From: Homalodisca vitripennis
Lineage: Eukaryota > Arthropoda > Insecta > Hemiptera > Cicadellidae
Length of the DNA: 64,000 bases
Reading direction: 5' to 3'
Assembly (NCBI RefSeq): GCF_021130785.1
Contig: NC_060215.1
Location: 73,050,001-73,114,000 of the forward strand
In this document: positions 1 to 13,600 of the stretch, one piece after another
Numbering within the stretch: the stretch's first letter is position 1
Layout of the letters: each line of letters starts with the position of its first letter
Program-made: the position numbers and the translations under genes
The notes under the pieces: model-generated
What the model saw: only the letters and a program-made list of their open reading frames with translations
What the model was told of the DNA's origin: nothing
Database searches by the model: none

Positions 1-95
1 TTTCCAAGTAAATTATTTGGTCTTAATGTTTGTTCCGTTTATGGTGACACATATTATGTTCTTTGTTTGAAGGTTATTTTTGACGATGGAAGGAT

Positions 96-454
96 TGTGA
101 AGGAAACAGGATTTTTCCGGACATTTGCCATCGTTAAGTGAAACAAGAAAACAGTGACACTACGTTTCGAGATCTGCAATCTGATCTCTTCTTCAGGTAA
201 AGAACTAACCTAATACATAATTACAAACTAGGTTAAAATAAACAAATCTTACTAAAGCGTTGTGGCACGCCTGAGTCAGGCGTGCCACAACGCTTTAGTA
301 AGATTTGTTTATTTTAACCTAGTTTGTAATTATGTATTAGGTTAGTTCTTTACCTGAAGAAGAGATCAGATTGCAGATCTCGAAACGTAGTGTCACTGTT
401 TTCTTGTTTCACTTAACGATGGCAAATGTCCGGAAAAATCCTGTTTCCTTCACA
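96..454. repeat. Perfect 359-bp palindrome (inverted duplication)
   Basis: Two arms of 179 bp are perfect reverse complements around a single central base at 275, with CTGAG/TCAGG flanking the centre. I checked the arms through their length and found no mismatch. Pairing stops at 95/455. A 12-bp direct repeat, CACATATTATGT, lies at 48-59 and again at 451-462, overlapping the right edge. The arm includes CTTCAGGTAAAG, which resembles a splice donor, but no reading frame is seen. It lies in the intron upstream of the exon at 660. It may be a fold-back transposon, a template-switch inverted duplication, or an assembly artefact from a fold-back read. I cannot separate these from sequence alone. 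Confidence 0.9.
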
Positions 455-659
455 TATTATGTATTACGTTTCAGTTTATTACGTTTACAACCAACATTGG
501 TAGGATCACTATTAGTTTTAAAGTGTAGCGTTATTTTACACTAGAACGTTTTATTATTTTAAAATTTAGTTCAATTGTTTTCTGCACGAAACATTAAATT
601 TGAAATAAATTAACACTATGAACCAGCCGATCACAAATACGGGTTGTTTGTTGTTTCAG

Positions 660-1954
660 ATGAACCGGCTCAAGAACCTCTAAATAAATTGGTTGAGGAC
701 ACTTCACATGCCCAATATTATAGTACATTTTCCATTAGTGATGAATTTTTACCTCCAACACTGCATAGCTTTCCTCATGATATGTTTCCTTACCAAGAGA
801 TTTCCGACACGCACAACGAGACTTCTAAACTTGGCCTACTCGAAATAAAAGAATCGCCGTCGCTCAAAGACTACCAACGACATTATGGTGATGTTACTCC
901 TAAATCAGATCTGTTAGTATCGTTAGAATTCCAAGAAAACAATCAAAACACAACTAACCTTGAAAAGATAAACTTCATGCCACCACCATCAAGTAAACAT
1001 TTCCAGAAAGTTTACATGAACCAAATGCCTTTCTCTAATACTGCAGATTCTCAAATTAAAGTCACCTCTGAAAAACAACCTTTTGAAAATGTACTTCCCA
1101 GCGCTATTAATGTAGCAAATAAGGATTCCTTAGTTTCAAACACAGACCATCAAAACTTACAATCAACATTTCTCTCAAAAATTCTAAACGAATCAAACTA
1201 CACAAACTCTGTTTTTCGACAGAATAAGTCAGACTCTGTTGGCCCAAATCAAAGACAAGTCCTATTGCAAGTAAACCATCCATATCCACTTTCACTTCAC
1301 CAAAAGATACCTGTACCTGTCAATCTACACTCAACATATCAAAACTATAATTCTCACAAGGAAGTCCCTCTGTTACTCCATTCTGAAAAGAACAGGTTGT
1401 TTTTATTTCCTTACCAGGAATCGTACCAGGAAGTTCCATTTCGGGGAGATAATTCACCACAACTTCCATCAGAACAATCCCCTCAATATATCATACCTCA
1501 AGAAGAGGAGCCTATGTTTTCCTTATCTAAATTGGAACCTTCAAATTATGGGATTCTAAACACAGATTCAAATGACAAAACTACAGGTTCTACACCATCA
1601 ATCATTCAATTTAATAGAGAACGTATTCTCGAGCATGGTTCTCATCATGACTCTGTTATTATAAACAAAATTCACAATCAGCATCAAGGGGCTGCTGGGA
1701 TTAGCAGCTATGATGATTTACGGCCTAAAGTTGTTTATGAAGTTCCTAAACACATTAGTTTTGATAAAACGTCAACTCAAGACGCTAATCATAGTCCCAA
1801 AACGTTTTGTGAAGGCTGTAAGCTGAAATGCCTTAACAACCTCTCCAAGTGTGTACAAGCAGCAAAACACATAGGTGAATCTATCGCAATGAAAGCAGAT
1901 TGTGCTTTGAAAAAACTAAACAGTCTTAAAGGAGAACATGTGGACAGTGTTTAA
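660..1954 (+). CDS. Terminal coding exon of an unrecognised protein (5' part outside the window)
   Basis: The frame is open from 644 to the TAA at 1952-1954, but it has no ATG near its 5' end. A good splice acceptor, TTGTTTGTTGTTTCAG, ends at 659, so this is read as a last exon entered in phase 1. About 431 residues are encoded here. Most of the product is polar and low in recognisable structure, rich in Ser, Asn, Gln, Pro and His, with many LP/FPYQE-like pieces. The last 50 residues differ. They contain four cysteines, in CEGCKLKC and SKC contexts, and a fifth in ADCALKK, and they look helical. I do not recognise the family, and no membrane segment is visible. Upstream exons, including any signal peptide, must lie to the left. 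The length of the open frame in AT-rich DNA makes a real exon likely. Confidence 0.7.
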
Positions 1955-4079
1955 TACCCTCTGATAGATAACGCTCTTTCCTGATACAATGTTAGAATTG
2001 GCCTCTCTGTACAATACGTTGAGAAAATACAAGCGAGAGGAAAATACAAGAGTTGTGGTAAGTGACATTTTACAAGTATTATTTGCTATTAGACAAGTAA
2101 ACTCAAATACTGTATTGATAATAATAGTCAAAGCCATTAATAATATTGAGAGTATTTTAAAATTAATCTATTTGTCATTTAGAATTTACTAAACTGAACC
2201 TGAAAAAAATATACACTAGATACAATAACTGAACTTAATAGTTATGAGAAACTAGCTTATAGTATTATGTACCAATAGACCCTTAACTATTAAAAAATAA
2301 CTTATTGGTTGGTAATTGGTAACTCCAATCAGATTACCACAACGATTCGGTATTATATAATGAATTGAAACCTGCTCAGACAAATTTGATTTGATATCCT
2401 ACTAACAGTTTTAAGAAGGGCTCTAGAAATGTAATAAATAAACTTTCAAACAAAAATATTTTGGTGAAGAGATGTCATTTTACTCTAGAATTTGAAAAGA
2501 ATCCAAAACTGGTTCATTCTTGGAACTAAGACGGACATTTTGCATATGGTTTGTGATGTACGCAAGATGTGATAAATGCTAATTGGTTTTCGCCACCTAC
2601 TCATACATGATTGTGGAGGTTACTGCAACCCTGGTGTGACTTATCACACAAACTCTATCACAACCTGATAGGATATCTCAGTACGGGTTTCACACGTTTT
2701 GTTTCCACACTTCAGTATGGCCAGTGTCGTAATCTGTCTCCTCTGGCTCTTTTTATGTCCTCGTGTTCTTGAGGTAAGAAATTCCATTGTATCATTAAAA
2801 ATATTACTTTGTAGGCAATCAAATACGTTTAAGTGAAAGGTTATAGCAAGATTAATCAATGAGTACCAAAATGCATTATTTGTGAAGTAAGAAAACACGA
2901 CACAGATTTTAGTATTGAAATGTCAGTAGTAATTCACATAAGAATTCCATATTTCATTAAAAAAAATATAATCATTATCTTTCTAAATGCCGGTCCAAAC
3001 CCCTCAACCATCATAATGATATATACAATTATAAAGTTATTACAATTAATTACAAAGATCGCTATAATAGACATGAAATATTGAATATAAGTCAATCAAG
3101 GGTGTTCCAGTTGTATTTTTAGGATAAATCCATCACCATCTTTGTTCATAAACTGTAGGCGGAGAAAATGTATGCATTTACTTAATATTAAGTTCTTCAG
3201 AGAAAGTTATCCAAGATATATAAAACAAAAATTTCTCCCTCGTGCCATTTTTAGCTTGCCTACCTTAAAAGTAGTAAGCTTTAAACACCAGCTTAATATT
3301 TATTTGTGTTATTAAACACACAAATACATAATTAAACGATTGTCATCCAACGATAGTCACCATTTTCAGCCAAAAAGTATGTACTCATATGATTGACTGT
3401 CGCTCATTAAACTGTTATTTACTGATGTGTGATGATGGTTCATATTTAACGTGTTGAGTTAAAATATGTGATCCGACTACCATATTGCTTGATATTTACT
3501 CTTTCGATAGCCTCTTATTTCGACTCTCACAAAACTAGCGTGTCTGTTGATCGATTCTTTTCTTAGGGAACATCCTTTATTGATTTCATAAAAAAAACTA
3601 TAATAAAACTGTGTTTATAAAATATAAGTTATGATTTAAAGCTTACATGTTGAGTACATTTAGAACACAAAACAAAATACTAACTTTAATTTGACCCTAT
3701 GTTAGATTAAGTCAACTTAGACACCTTTATTTCCACTATTGTTCTTTTCTGGCCAGACACTAATAACGTTTCTGACAAAAATGTTTACTTATCCCTAAAA
3801 ACCCATATTCTTAGTCAGGTATAAAATACCTATGATTGCTACCAAAACTCTGCTGCGAATGTGGCCAGCCGGGACTGTGCGCATACCATGTTGACATAAC
3901 TCCTAAAATGCATGCTGGAAATCCAGTAAACATTCAACAAAACAAATGAGAAAATCTACAGTGGTTTTAAGGTAATTATTTTAAATTATTTATCTTAATG
4001 ATTAAATTACGTTTTAAGACGATATAGAATAGTTAAATGCTGTATAACGGCTAAATTGGGTAGGGATAGTTTTATAGCA
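1955..4079. other. Intergenic AT-rich sequence
   Basis: This stretch presumably holds the 3' UTR of the exon ending at 1954. An AATAAA-containing run lies near 2432. A TATAAAAT string at about 3822-3829 could be a core promoter for the downstream gene, but it is unsupported otherwise. I see no coding exon, RNA gene or recognisable transposon. Confidence 0.4.
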
Positions 4080-4513
4080 CTGTACTACAAAACCCTAAAG
4101 ACACAGGATAGAACAGTCGAGAGGAGTAAAGTCCAGGATTCGGAAGGAAGAGGTGGTTTCCAAGTTCAGCTCAGACCCGCGTCAGTGTAAGAAACAAATA
4201 CCGAGGAAAATTAGCGCCGATAATCAACGGATCAACAGACTTTCATCATCGCCGATTCGGAAACAAATGGAAACAAAGGAAAGGAATCAGCAGGTGGTTT
4301 AGGTCGCTGTCCTCACACCTAATCGTTCCCTAAAACGATCGCGGCTAATTCGAAAGTAAGGAACGTTGGTGCCAACGTACGTCAAGCGATCCAGCGGCCA
4401 GGAAAATAAACGATAATTAAATAAAAATTAAACGCGAACCCCTCGTTACTAGCAGTAAAATTTAATCTTATTCGTCTTCTAATTTTGCTACATCTAAGTA
4501 TTTCCAGATCAAA
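4080..4513 (+). promoter_or_regulatory. GC-richer block upstream of the signal-peptide exon, probable 5' UTR/promoter
   Basis: About 430 bp just before the ATG at 4514 are clearly less AT-rich than the neighbourhood and contain several CG dinucleotides. That is typical of a transcribed 5' UTR or promoter-proximal stretch here. No TATA box sits close to the ATG. The nearest TATA-like string is at about 3822. The assignment depends on the gene model 4514-16243 being right. Confidence 0.3.
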
Positions 4514-4604
4514 ATGAACTACCTAATAGCGTTGTACGTGCTGTATATATTATTATTAAAAGTTCCTTTAGTGGCTCGGCAATTTATTCAGTACGTGTCA
4601 AAAG
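4514..4604 (+). CDS. Exon 1 of the six-cysteine protein model (signal peptide)
   Basis: ATG at 4514 is followed by a strongly hydrophobic stretch and a VPLVA cleavage context. The exon is taken to end after AAAG at 4604, before GCAAGTATA, a classic GC donor. If not spliced, the frame runs to a TAG at 4643 and gives a 43-residue micropeptide. A GT donor at 4609 is also possible but would not fit the phase of the next exon. Confidence 0.45.
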
Positions 4605-7600
4605 GCAAGTATATACTAGCAAAGTTTAATATAAAATACGCCTAGACTTACGTGAACCTTAGCGCAATGTATCGTGGTGCGAGGAGAGAGCCAGGCAGGC
4701 GCAGTGTACTTATACTCGTATGCCGTAGAACCTTAGCTCTGCGCTGTCAGGTGCTACGCCTTTGAAGCGATCTCCAGCGTACTTACGCCAAAACTCCGTG
4801 GTGATCGTTACCTGGTCGGGCTAGAGCCCGTGACCTGATGTCTTCTGAGTTGACGTTGTGCTACTAGAGGGTAATTGTAAGTGACAGAAATAAAGTTCAT
4901 AACATGTTATTTAAACTAAAATAGTTTATTTAATAAAAAACCCTTTACCTTACTTAGGCCCCTGTACAAAAATAACATGTTACCTGACTTATTTGTGAAG
5001 ATTCAGAAAGTGGCTAACACTGTTTCCTCCACAAGGAAGTGATAATATTTACTTTTTATCTGATAAAAATGATGTTTTGAACTTAACTGTACATGTCAAA
5101 ACAGTTGATGCCTCTCAACTAACAAAAAGTTTGTTGCTCCCGGCTTGTGCAAGCATACCTTTAAAGTGGCTATTCTGACTTATGGGTTTACAGATTTCGT
5201 TTCAAATTGTAACCGTTAAAATTGTAATAAAATGTTTTAAATAGTTGGTATTTTTAAATGTCTTATAACCATACTGTTTTTTTCATTCTTCGACTTTAAA
5301 ATTTTTTAACAGTCACCATTTCGTTAAAATTAAAGCAAATAACAACATTATTTTTTTAATTTCCTCTTATTTGACGTAACATACCTGCAAATTTTGGTTC
5401 CTGTAGCTTTATAGTTTTAGAGATATTAATATGTTATAAAAATTACAAAATGGCGGCTATCGCCTAAACGACACACTTCTCGACCTATGTTTATAGGACT
5501 TTTTGTGTTTGGAACGATGAGTACTATTAGCAACAAAAGCTTATGAAACCATTTTCTGAACACTGTGTATAGGGTACTCATATAATGTAGTCCCGCACAG
5601 GCTTAATATTTGCTGAACGATTACAGATAAAGTAATGTAATTATTATCATTACTACACCTCAAAATTTACTTTTTTGAACATTTTTGTTCTATAAGTTTT
5701 CTGTCATATCAGGGGGACACAAGAAGCCAGAAGACAATCTTAAATAATGAGAGCATAGGTCGATTATTATATTAAATTAAAGGGCTCTATTAGAGTATGC
5801 ATTAGGGCAATGAACCAAATCTGACTTGAATCACTTTATCCTTTACAAATGGTGCTGGTTTACATTTTCAAAAGTTACAATATAGGCCCTGTTGTATACG
5901 ACTTAGTGTTATTTGCTTGACTCAAGTTGGCCAACTTTGTAGTTGCATACTGGGCCTAAGAAATAAGTTTTAGGGTAGTAAGTGATTCTTCACAATATGG
6001 TCTACAAGGTTTGATAAAAGTATTAAACGTAATCATACCATAGATGTACATCATTTTAAAGAGTTTGTCTAGGAGAGATGGATGCCGAAACAGCAATCAA
6101 TAAAAAAGTCAATACTATACAAATTGGGATATGTTCAAAGTTCTTACGGAATAAGTTATGTTTACTTACCAAATATTTTTAGAATAAATGTTCGCACTGT
6201 TCACCTCCGGTTATTTGACACATAAAAACTATTTACAGTATTTCGTAGTATAACTAGAGGAATCGGTTGATACTCTTGCATTTTGTATTTTGTATTTTTA
6301 TCTCAGACCATCTAAATTATTAGGCTTTGTCCTTTAGGTAATGCCAAGAACAATGGTATAATGGAGACAAATCTGGTGAACGCGGTGGCCACTCTGCAGT
6401 CCCGCGTAACGATGCACCGTTGTGTGAAACTATTGTTTAATTATTCTATTCCTTGTACGCTATAGTGTGCTGGCACTCCGTTCTGTTAAAACCAGATATT
6501 CTGAAACTTTGATTGAAATGTTTTATAAAGTACTGCCATGACATAATTTTGGAGTAAACTTTTTTGATGCTACTAGAAAGGAAGGACCCACAAACTGGGT
6601 ACCTGTCACACCAAGCTACGGCGATTAAAGTCCTCTTCGTTGAACTCGTGAACTAAACAAACTTTACGAGTATAAGGCTTAAAACGAGACTCTTTCAGAA
6701 TCTTTTTCACGGTCGTAACAGGTATGTCACGTGTTTGTGTTGCTAAGGTAAGGGACTCCTACGGATCATCAGTAAATTTCTGCAATATCTCTAAAGATTT
6801 TTCTCCAATATTGTCACAGTAGTTAACCTTCCTAACCTACAGTGATTGGAGATTTTAAAGTTCAAAGAATGAACAATACATAGATAAGACATTTCCGTTG
6901 AAAGTGATACCAGGTTTTCCCGTTTGTCAATAAATTACGACCACAATTATTGTTAGCACTTGTTGATAACTAATTTAATAATGTCCTTTTGTATGACATA
7001 CATAATTCAGTATCCAATTAGCAGGAATTTTATTTTATTTATAAATGCGCTTAGATTGTGGCTTCTAATAAAATGTTCGTCTAAAACCAACACACACACA
7101 CGTTTTATAAATATAGGGTTTAAAGTACTACCAGTCAGCTAATATCTAAATCCATTTGCTTTGTATTGATTTAATTATTACTTTAATTATCAGTTACAAT
7201 ACGCTTAAGCCAATAATACGTTACATAACTATGATACAATTTTTATTGAGAGGATGAACTCGTATCTAAATTATAGATTAACAGAGATTTTACGTTCGCT
7301 TTTTAAGTTGCGCAGTGTTCTATAGGACAGCTGCCTAGGGGTCATCTTGTATTACCTGTACATAATATGATCTTACAATAAGAGTACATAATTTTACAGT
7401 CCATCTGCACAGGTTGCACCAGAGTTATCCATCTAGGCAACTGTAGAAATCAACTTTCTAATGTAACTGAATACTTTAGCAATGATTATGGAGAATACAA
7501 AATTTGTTATATCACACTTACAATATTAATGCTAATAAGATGAAGTGCATAGTGCAGTGTATTATGAAGTATCCAGTCTCAGTGATCAGATTATTGATTT

Positions 7601-10600
7601 TAGAATTGTAGGTTCACACGTAATTTTGACGAGGGTGGCTGACATTAGGTTTCTGCAGGGTAGGTCGATGAGTCCACACCGACACCCATGTGTTACTGAT
7701 CCTACTTTCCTAAACTGATCTGGTTGGATATATTACTTTTCTACTTGAACACTCTTTACTCTAATGATGTTTCGCATAGCATAATACTAATATAAATTTG
7801 CCCAAACCAACATTTAAAACATGTAACCTTACTATATTAAAACACTAATCTGAGTCAACGATCTAAATAACGGAAAATCCAAAACAGCATGAGCATAGAT
7901 ATACGAGGGATGTTAGGGAAGTTTAGATAAGTTAAGTATTACAAAATTCATATTCCACACATATATGTTTCATGAGATTATCTAAATTAAAATTTGTAAG
8001 TAATTGCTTGAATTTGATACTAGGGCTTTAGTGAAGAGGACCGCGCAATGGATTGAAACAACTGTTATTAAAAAACAATGGCACGATAACTCCTTATATA
8101 ACTATATTAACCATTTAACATATGTTTGTTTTAACTGGCCCAGTTTTAGGTTTTAGTTTATAAAGATTATGGGTTTTATTCCATGAGAAGTATTCTATGT
8201 TTAGATTATTTTTAACGCCTAATAAATTAAGTTTTCCGTAAATGGGTTTTAAATGTATTTTATAGTTTATTTCGTGAAACAAGTTTTTTTACTTGTTTGA
8301 AACGTGTTTTGTAGCTTGACATTTGTATTGATACATTAATGTATTCACATGACTACCTATATGTAATACATTCAAGACAGTAAGCAACATAGTTCAGCCA
8401 ATAGTGTATCACAGCAGAAATTAGAACTGGACTCAAGATTTGACAAACATAAATGATAAGGATACAATGATCATTTATGGATAAATGTTATAACAAATAA
8501 AATGATGTGTGAGTTATGATTAATTGGAATTAATATATTTGATGGCAGTAAAATTAATTAACCAAATGTAATGTATCACACAGTGGCGTAGCGAAGGGGG
8601 GGGGTCCAGGGGGTCCGGACTCCCCCCGAAATTTTAAGACATATTAAAAAATAAAGCATGGAGCAGGAGAAAAAAGGACAGTGATCATTACTCTTGTCTA
8701 CAAACATTAAATTGATTGAAGTGACCGTTGTTAAAAATATAATTGTCCTTTCGTTTAAATCATAAAGTATCAAACGATACTTTTGGGCTCGGCCTTTCGG
8801 ATAGTGTAGTGTAATCACGGTATTTATATAGGGCGCGGTCACGTGACGTCGCAAAGTAACCTGAACCGTAACACGGCGAACAGTTTAAATTAGCGACCAC
8901 TTCGTTCAAATTCGTATTGGGGACGTAAAATGACTGCTTAGAATAAAGTTACGACGTTGATTTTAGGTGTCATTAAACTGTAAAAGTGTATATAATTATC
9001 GAAAAAAATCACTTTCGGTCGGAAAATACACTTGAAAAACTCTACTGATTAGAACTTCAACTAATTTGGACTTCAGTGATTGAGGTAAACGTGGTGTTTT
9101 GTTTTCGATTGAGTTAGGACGACGATTTTTGTTATCATTAAACTGTACACTGTACCTATATAATTATCGAGAAAGAAAATCACTTCCGGTCGGTAAATAC
9201 CGAAGAAAAGCTCTCTACAGATTCAAGTTTTGACGATTTTGGATTTCATTGGTTGAGTGGTTGAGGTAAAAGTGGTACTTAGGATTATGTTAGGACGGTG
9301 ATTTTATGTATCAATTGAACGCCGACTATTACCTATATAATTATAGAAGAAAAATTGAAAAAATCACTTCCGGTCGGATAATACACCGGAAAAACTCTTC
9401 TGATAAGAAGTTCCGATTACTTTGGATTTCACTGACTGAGGTGTTATTTCATTTTCCTTAGTATATTCCGATCGGATGTGATTATTTTTGGTTTTTTCTC
9501 GATAATTATATATTTATTAGTCGGCGTTTTATTAATCTCTAAAATCAATGTCCTAACATAATTATAAGTACTACTTTTACCTCAACCACTCAACCAGTAG
9601 GTATTAATTCAACGCCGACTAATACATATATAATTATCGAGAAAAAAACAATTAAATCACTTTAAATTAGCGAATTTTTTCCTATGGAGTCCCACAGGGA
9701 TCTATACTTGGACCAGTCTTGTTCCTTGTGTACGTCAGCAGGCTGAACTCATCGCTCCTGAGAGGGAAAATGGTTCAGTATGCTGACGATACAGCGCTCT
9801 GCATTTAAGCTCCAGCAAAACATAAATTAGAAATCATTTCCTTTTTAGAATTCATGTATTCAGTTTTTTTTCTAAATTAAATCTGCGGACCAACAACTCC
9901 AAATCAAATGCACTAAATTTCTGTTTGCGGCAAAGAGAGATTGAGGATCGCGCTGCTGTGATGGCGGACGATGTCCTGATAGAGGAACTGATTCCACCAA
10001 GTTCCTCGGAATGTACCTTGAACGAGGTCTGACTTGGGACGATCACATTGAAAGTACCTGCTCAAAGGTTTCTTCAGGCATTTATGCTCTACGGAACCTT
10101 CCAAAATTTTGCTCCCGGGATGTACTAAAATGGCCTACTTCGGTCTTGTACACCCCCATCTAACGTACGAGTTGAGGCTATGGGGCAGCTGTTCTAAATA
10201 CAAATTTGAGCGAGTATTTAAAAGTCAAAAGAAAGTTGTCCGCATCATTTCAAAATTGAAATCCCGAAATTCATGCAGAGATGCCTTTAAGGAGCTTGGA
10301 TTGCTAACTTTGCCCTGTCTCTACATCCTCGATGTTGCCCTGTACTGCCGATTTAAGTGCGAGTTGGTCCGGGGGGCAGGGATGTCCATCAATACGGGAC
10401 AAAAGGCAGGGACAACCTTCGGTTACATCCGCACAGAACAGCCGCATTCAAACGTTTGCCATCTGAGGTTGGTGTTAAGCTGATCAACAAGCTCCCTGAT
10501 GAAATACAAAAATTTGAATGAACCAACAAAATTTAAAGCTCGATTGAGACACTTTTTGGTGTCGAGAGTGTTCTATTCAGTGCAAGAGTTTATGATGAGC

Positions 10601-13600
10601 CGCTGGGATGAAATTTAAAGTAGTTGGATCATCCTCTATTTCTGGAGGTAAAATTTAGAAGATTTTAAAACGTATGGCTGAGTCTTAGGAATGAGTGTGG
10701 ACTGTGTATGAACGGGTATGAATGGGGGCAATTTAAAATAGATATACATATTTCTAAATAATTTAATTTGACGATTGTATGCAATTTTTATAATTGTTGA
10801 CACAATGAAAAGTATTATTATATTATTATTATTATTACTTCCGGTCGGAAAATACCAAGGAAAAGCTCTACTGATTCAGATTTTGACGATTTTGGATTTC
10901 ACTGGTTGAGTCGTTGAGATAAAAGTGGTACTTAGAATTATGTTAGAACATTGATTTTATGTATCAATTGAACGCCGACTATTACCTATATAATTATAGA
11001 AGAAAAATTGAAAAAATCACTTCCGGTCGGATAATACACCGGAAAAACTCTTCTGATAAGAAGTTCCGATTACTTTGGATTTCACTGACTGAGGTGTTGG
11101 TGTTATTTCATTTTCCTTAGTATATTCCGATCGGATGTGATTATTTTTGGTTTTTTCTCGATAATTATATATTTATTAGTCGGCGTTTTATTAATCTCTA
11201 AAATCAATGTCCTAACATAATTATAAGTACTACTTTTACCTCAACCACTCAACCAGTGAAATCCAAAATCGTCAAAACGAATCAGTAGAGAGCTTTTCTT
11301 CGGTATTTACCGACCGGAAGTGATTGTTTTCTCGATAATTATATAGGTAGTCGAGTACAGTTTAATGATAACAAAAAAATCGTCGTTCTAACTCAATCAA
11401 AAATACCACGTTTACCTCAAGAACCGAAGTCCGAAGTAGTTGAAGTTCTAATCATTAGAGTTTTTCAGGTATATTTTACTTCCGACCGAAAGTGATTTTT
11501 TCCGATAATTATATACTCGTCTACAGTTTAATGATACAAAAACATCGTCATTATAACTCATTCATAAATACCTCAATCAGTGAAATCCAAAGTGGCCGAA
11601 CTTCTAATCAGTAGAGTTTTTTCCGGTGCATTTTCCGACCGTTAGTTTGATCTGTACCCGAGCAACGCTCGAAAATTGCCCTCCTTTTCTAAAGGATTTT
11701 CGGCCCTCAGTGGCCCAATGTCCCCGAAGGGGTATTTCATTTTTTCCACAGAATATAGTTGAGTCAACTATACGCTTGAGTGAAGCTCTGTTTTGTTCTT
11801 TTTCTTTCTTATCCAGTGAATCCAACATCACTTTGGTGCCTTCTACTCGGCCAGAATCGAACTTCGTAAAGTTTCTGTAGCTATACAAGAGAATTTGTGG
11901 CACTAGAGTTGCTGTTGAGAGTTTAATTTGCCTATTACATCTTTCCACTTTCTATAAGGCGTAGTTACTAAAGCCCATATTTTTTTGTATTTACCTTTTA
12001 CCAGTGAACTCATTGGCAAATAACACACAAAACGTCCCCCGGATCCCCCGGTTTCGGACCCCCCCCCCGAACGAAATTTCTGGCTACGCTACTGGTATCA
12101 CAAACACCCCTGGAGCCAATAGGTGTTGAGCATGCAAACATGCCTGACAGAAATTTATCCGGAATGATGTTTAATGTATCCAGTCTGTTTAGTGATCATT
12201 AAACACGATATTGTCGCCCTCAGGATCATTGACACCATCGGGGGAGAGGTCGACTTGACGGGGGCGCGATATACTATGCCGCCCATATCTTAAGAACGTT
12301 TAGAGATGAACACTGTAATGAAAGCTATTATTACATATTATAAAGTCGTACTTTTAGTGTTTTAAAAGGTAAAAGTAAAATTTCTTTAAATAATGCACAT
12401 TTCCAATATATTTTGAAGTTGAATTAAGGAATAATGTTTAATTTAATTGAAATTAAACCGTACAAAATCCCAACAAAATGCCTTTAATATCTTTTAAAGA
12501 TGGTTAGGCATTGTTAATAGTTATTTGTAACTTGTTAGAATGTGGAAAAGTTGACCAAATTGAGCCGCGTCATTTATTTCCGCAATGAACTCAAGCAAGA
12601 GATTGAACATGTACTGAAAGTCTGATACAATTTTACTTTTGATTATTGTGAAATATACCATAGTGACTATGAAACACGTTGTTGTGCCCCCCCCCCCAGT
12701 GTGATCGATAATTCGGTGTGAATGATGGGGAGCTTGATGGGGGGGGGGGGGTGATTTTCCGCCTATTTTTCAGTTAGAGATAAATAGTTTTAACTAAAGC
12801 AATTTAAGATTAAAAATCTTTACTTCCGCAAATTTAACCACAACACAGTCGTATCTATAATACTTTTGAGTTAAATGTAAAATTTATTTTTAGTAATATG
12901 TTTTACACTATATTGTTTAACTCTAAACTAATTTTTAATTAACTATTTGTGTGGAAGTGTGACGACAGTCCATTAGAGAATTCTTTGAGTTAAGAAATTT
13001 TATAAGCGGTAAGCGGAGTGACTTAAGCAGAAAAAGCAATAAAATTCTTTCTTAATGTATTAAAAAGGAAATACCATTTTTGAGGTTTTCAAAGAGGGAA
13101 AGAATAGTATACAAACTTAAAGGAATATACGAACCAATTTGGCGCAGGGCTTGAGCGATAATGTATTTCACAGAATATTAAAATAAAGGCAAAGAAGTGA
13201 GGAACATTTTGATCACCAATGTGAGATGCTCAATTTAAAGGAACATTTCCAATTCATTAACCATCGAACAAGTCTTGTACAGTATATGTAAACTGTAATA
13301 AAATATAATAAAAATGTAAGTATGATTTAATAAATTTCATCGAAATTGAGACAAATTCCCTTGAAATACTCTTTTAAATCTTCCTAACACCAAGGTACAA
13401 ATTATAACTGAAATGGAATTAGTTCATTTTCGACACTTGTTGTCGTGTATTATTAATACATTATTGAAAAGTTCCGAAAATGGCGTGTGTATGAAATTAT
13501 TGGAAATCAATTTAACGCTAAATTGCATAGTGACTCATCAAAGATTTCAAAACGGTGTTCACGTTATATTGCGTTGGAAAGAAACAAGACAAACTTAGTT

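Larger units (their letters stand above)
8581..12094. mobile_element. hAT-superfamily element, 3514 bp, with nested insertions
   Basis: The left end begins CAGTGGCGTAGCGA and the right end finishes GCTACGCTACTG, a short imperfect terminal inverted repeat. Both ends have subterminal runs of C or G. The element is bounded by a perfect 8-bp target duplication (GTATCACA). Near the right end, on the minus strand, is a fragment of a DUF4371/ZMYM1-like hAT transposase (11604-11948). Most of the interior is an array of inverted modules carrying TTCCGGTCGG, interrupted by a LINE fragment at about 9665-10838. The element cannot encode a full transposase and is dead or non-autonomous. It sits inside the proposed intron 1 of the six-cysteine gene. 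Confidence 0.85.

Noticed and set aside
8576..8854. 92-codon minus-strand frame at the left end of the hAT element
   Set aside because: It runs through the terminal repeat itself and shows no transposase motif.
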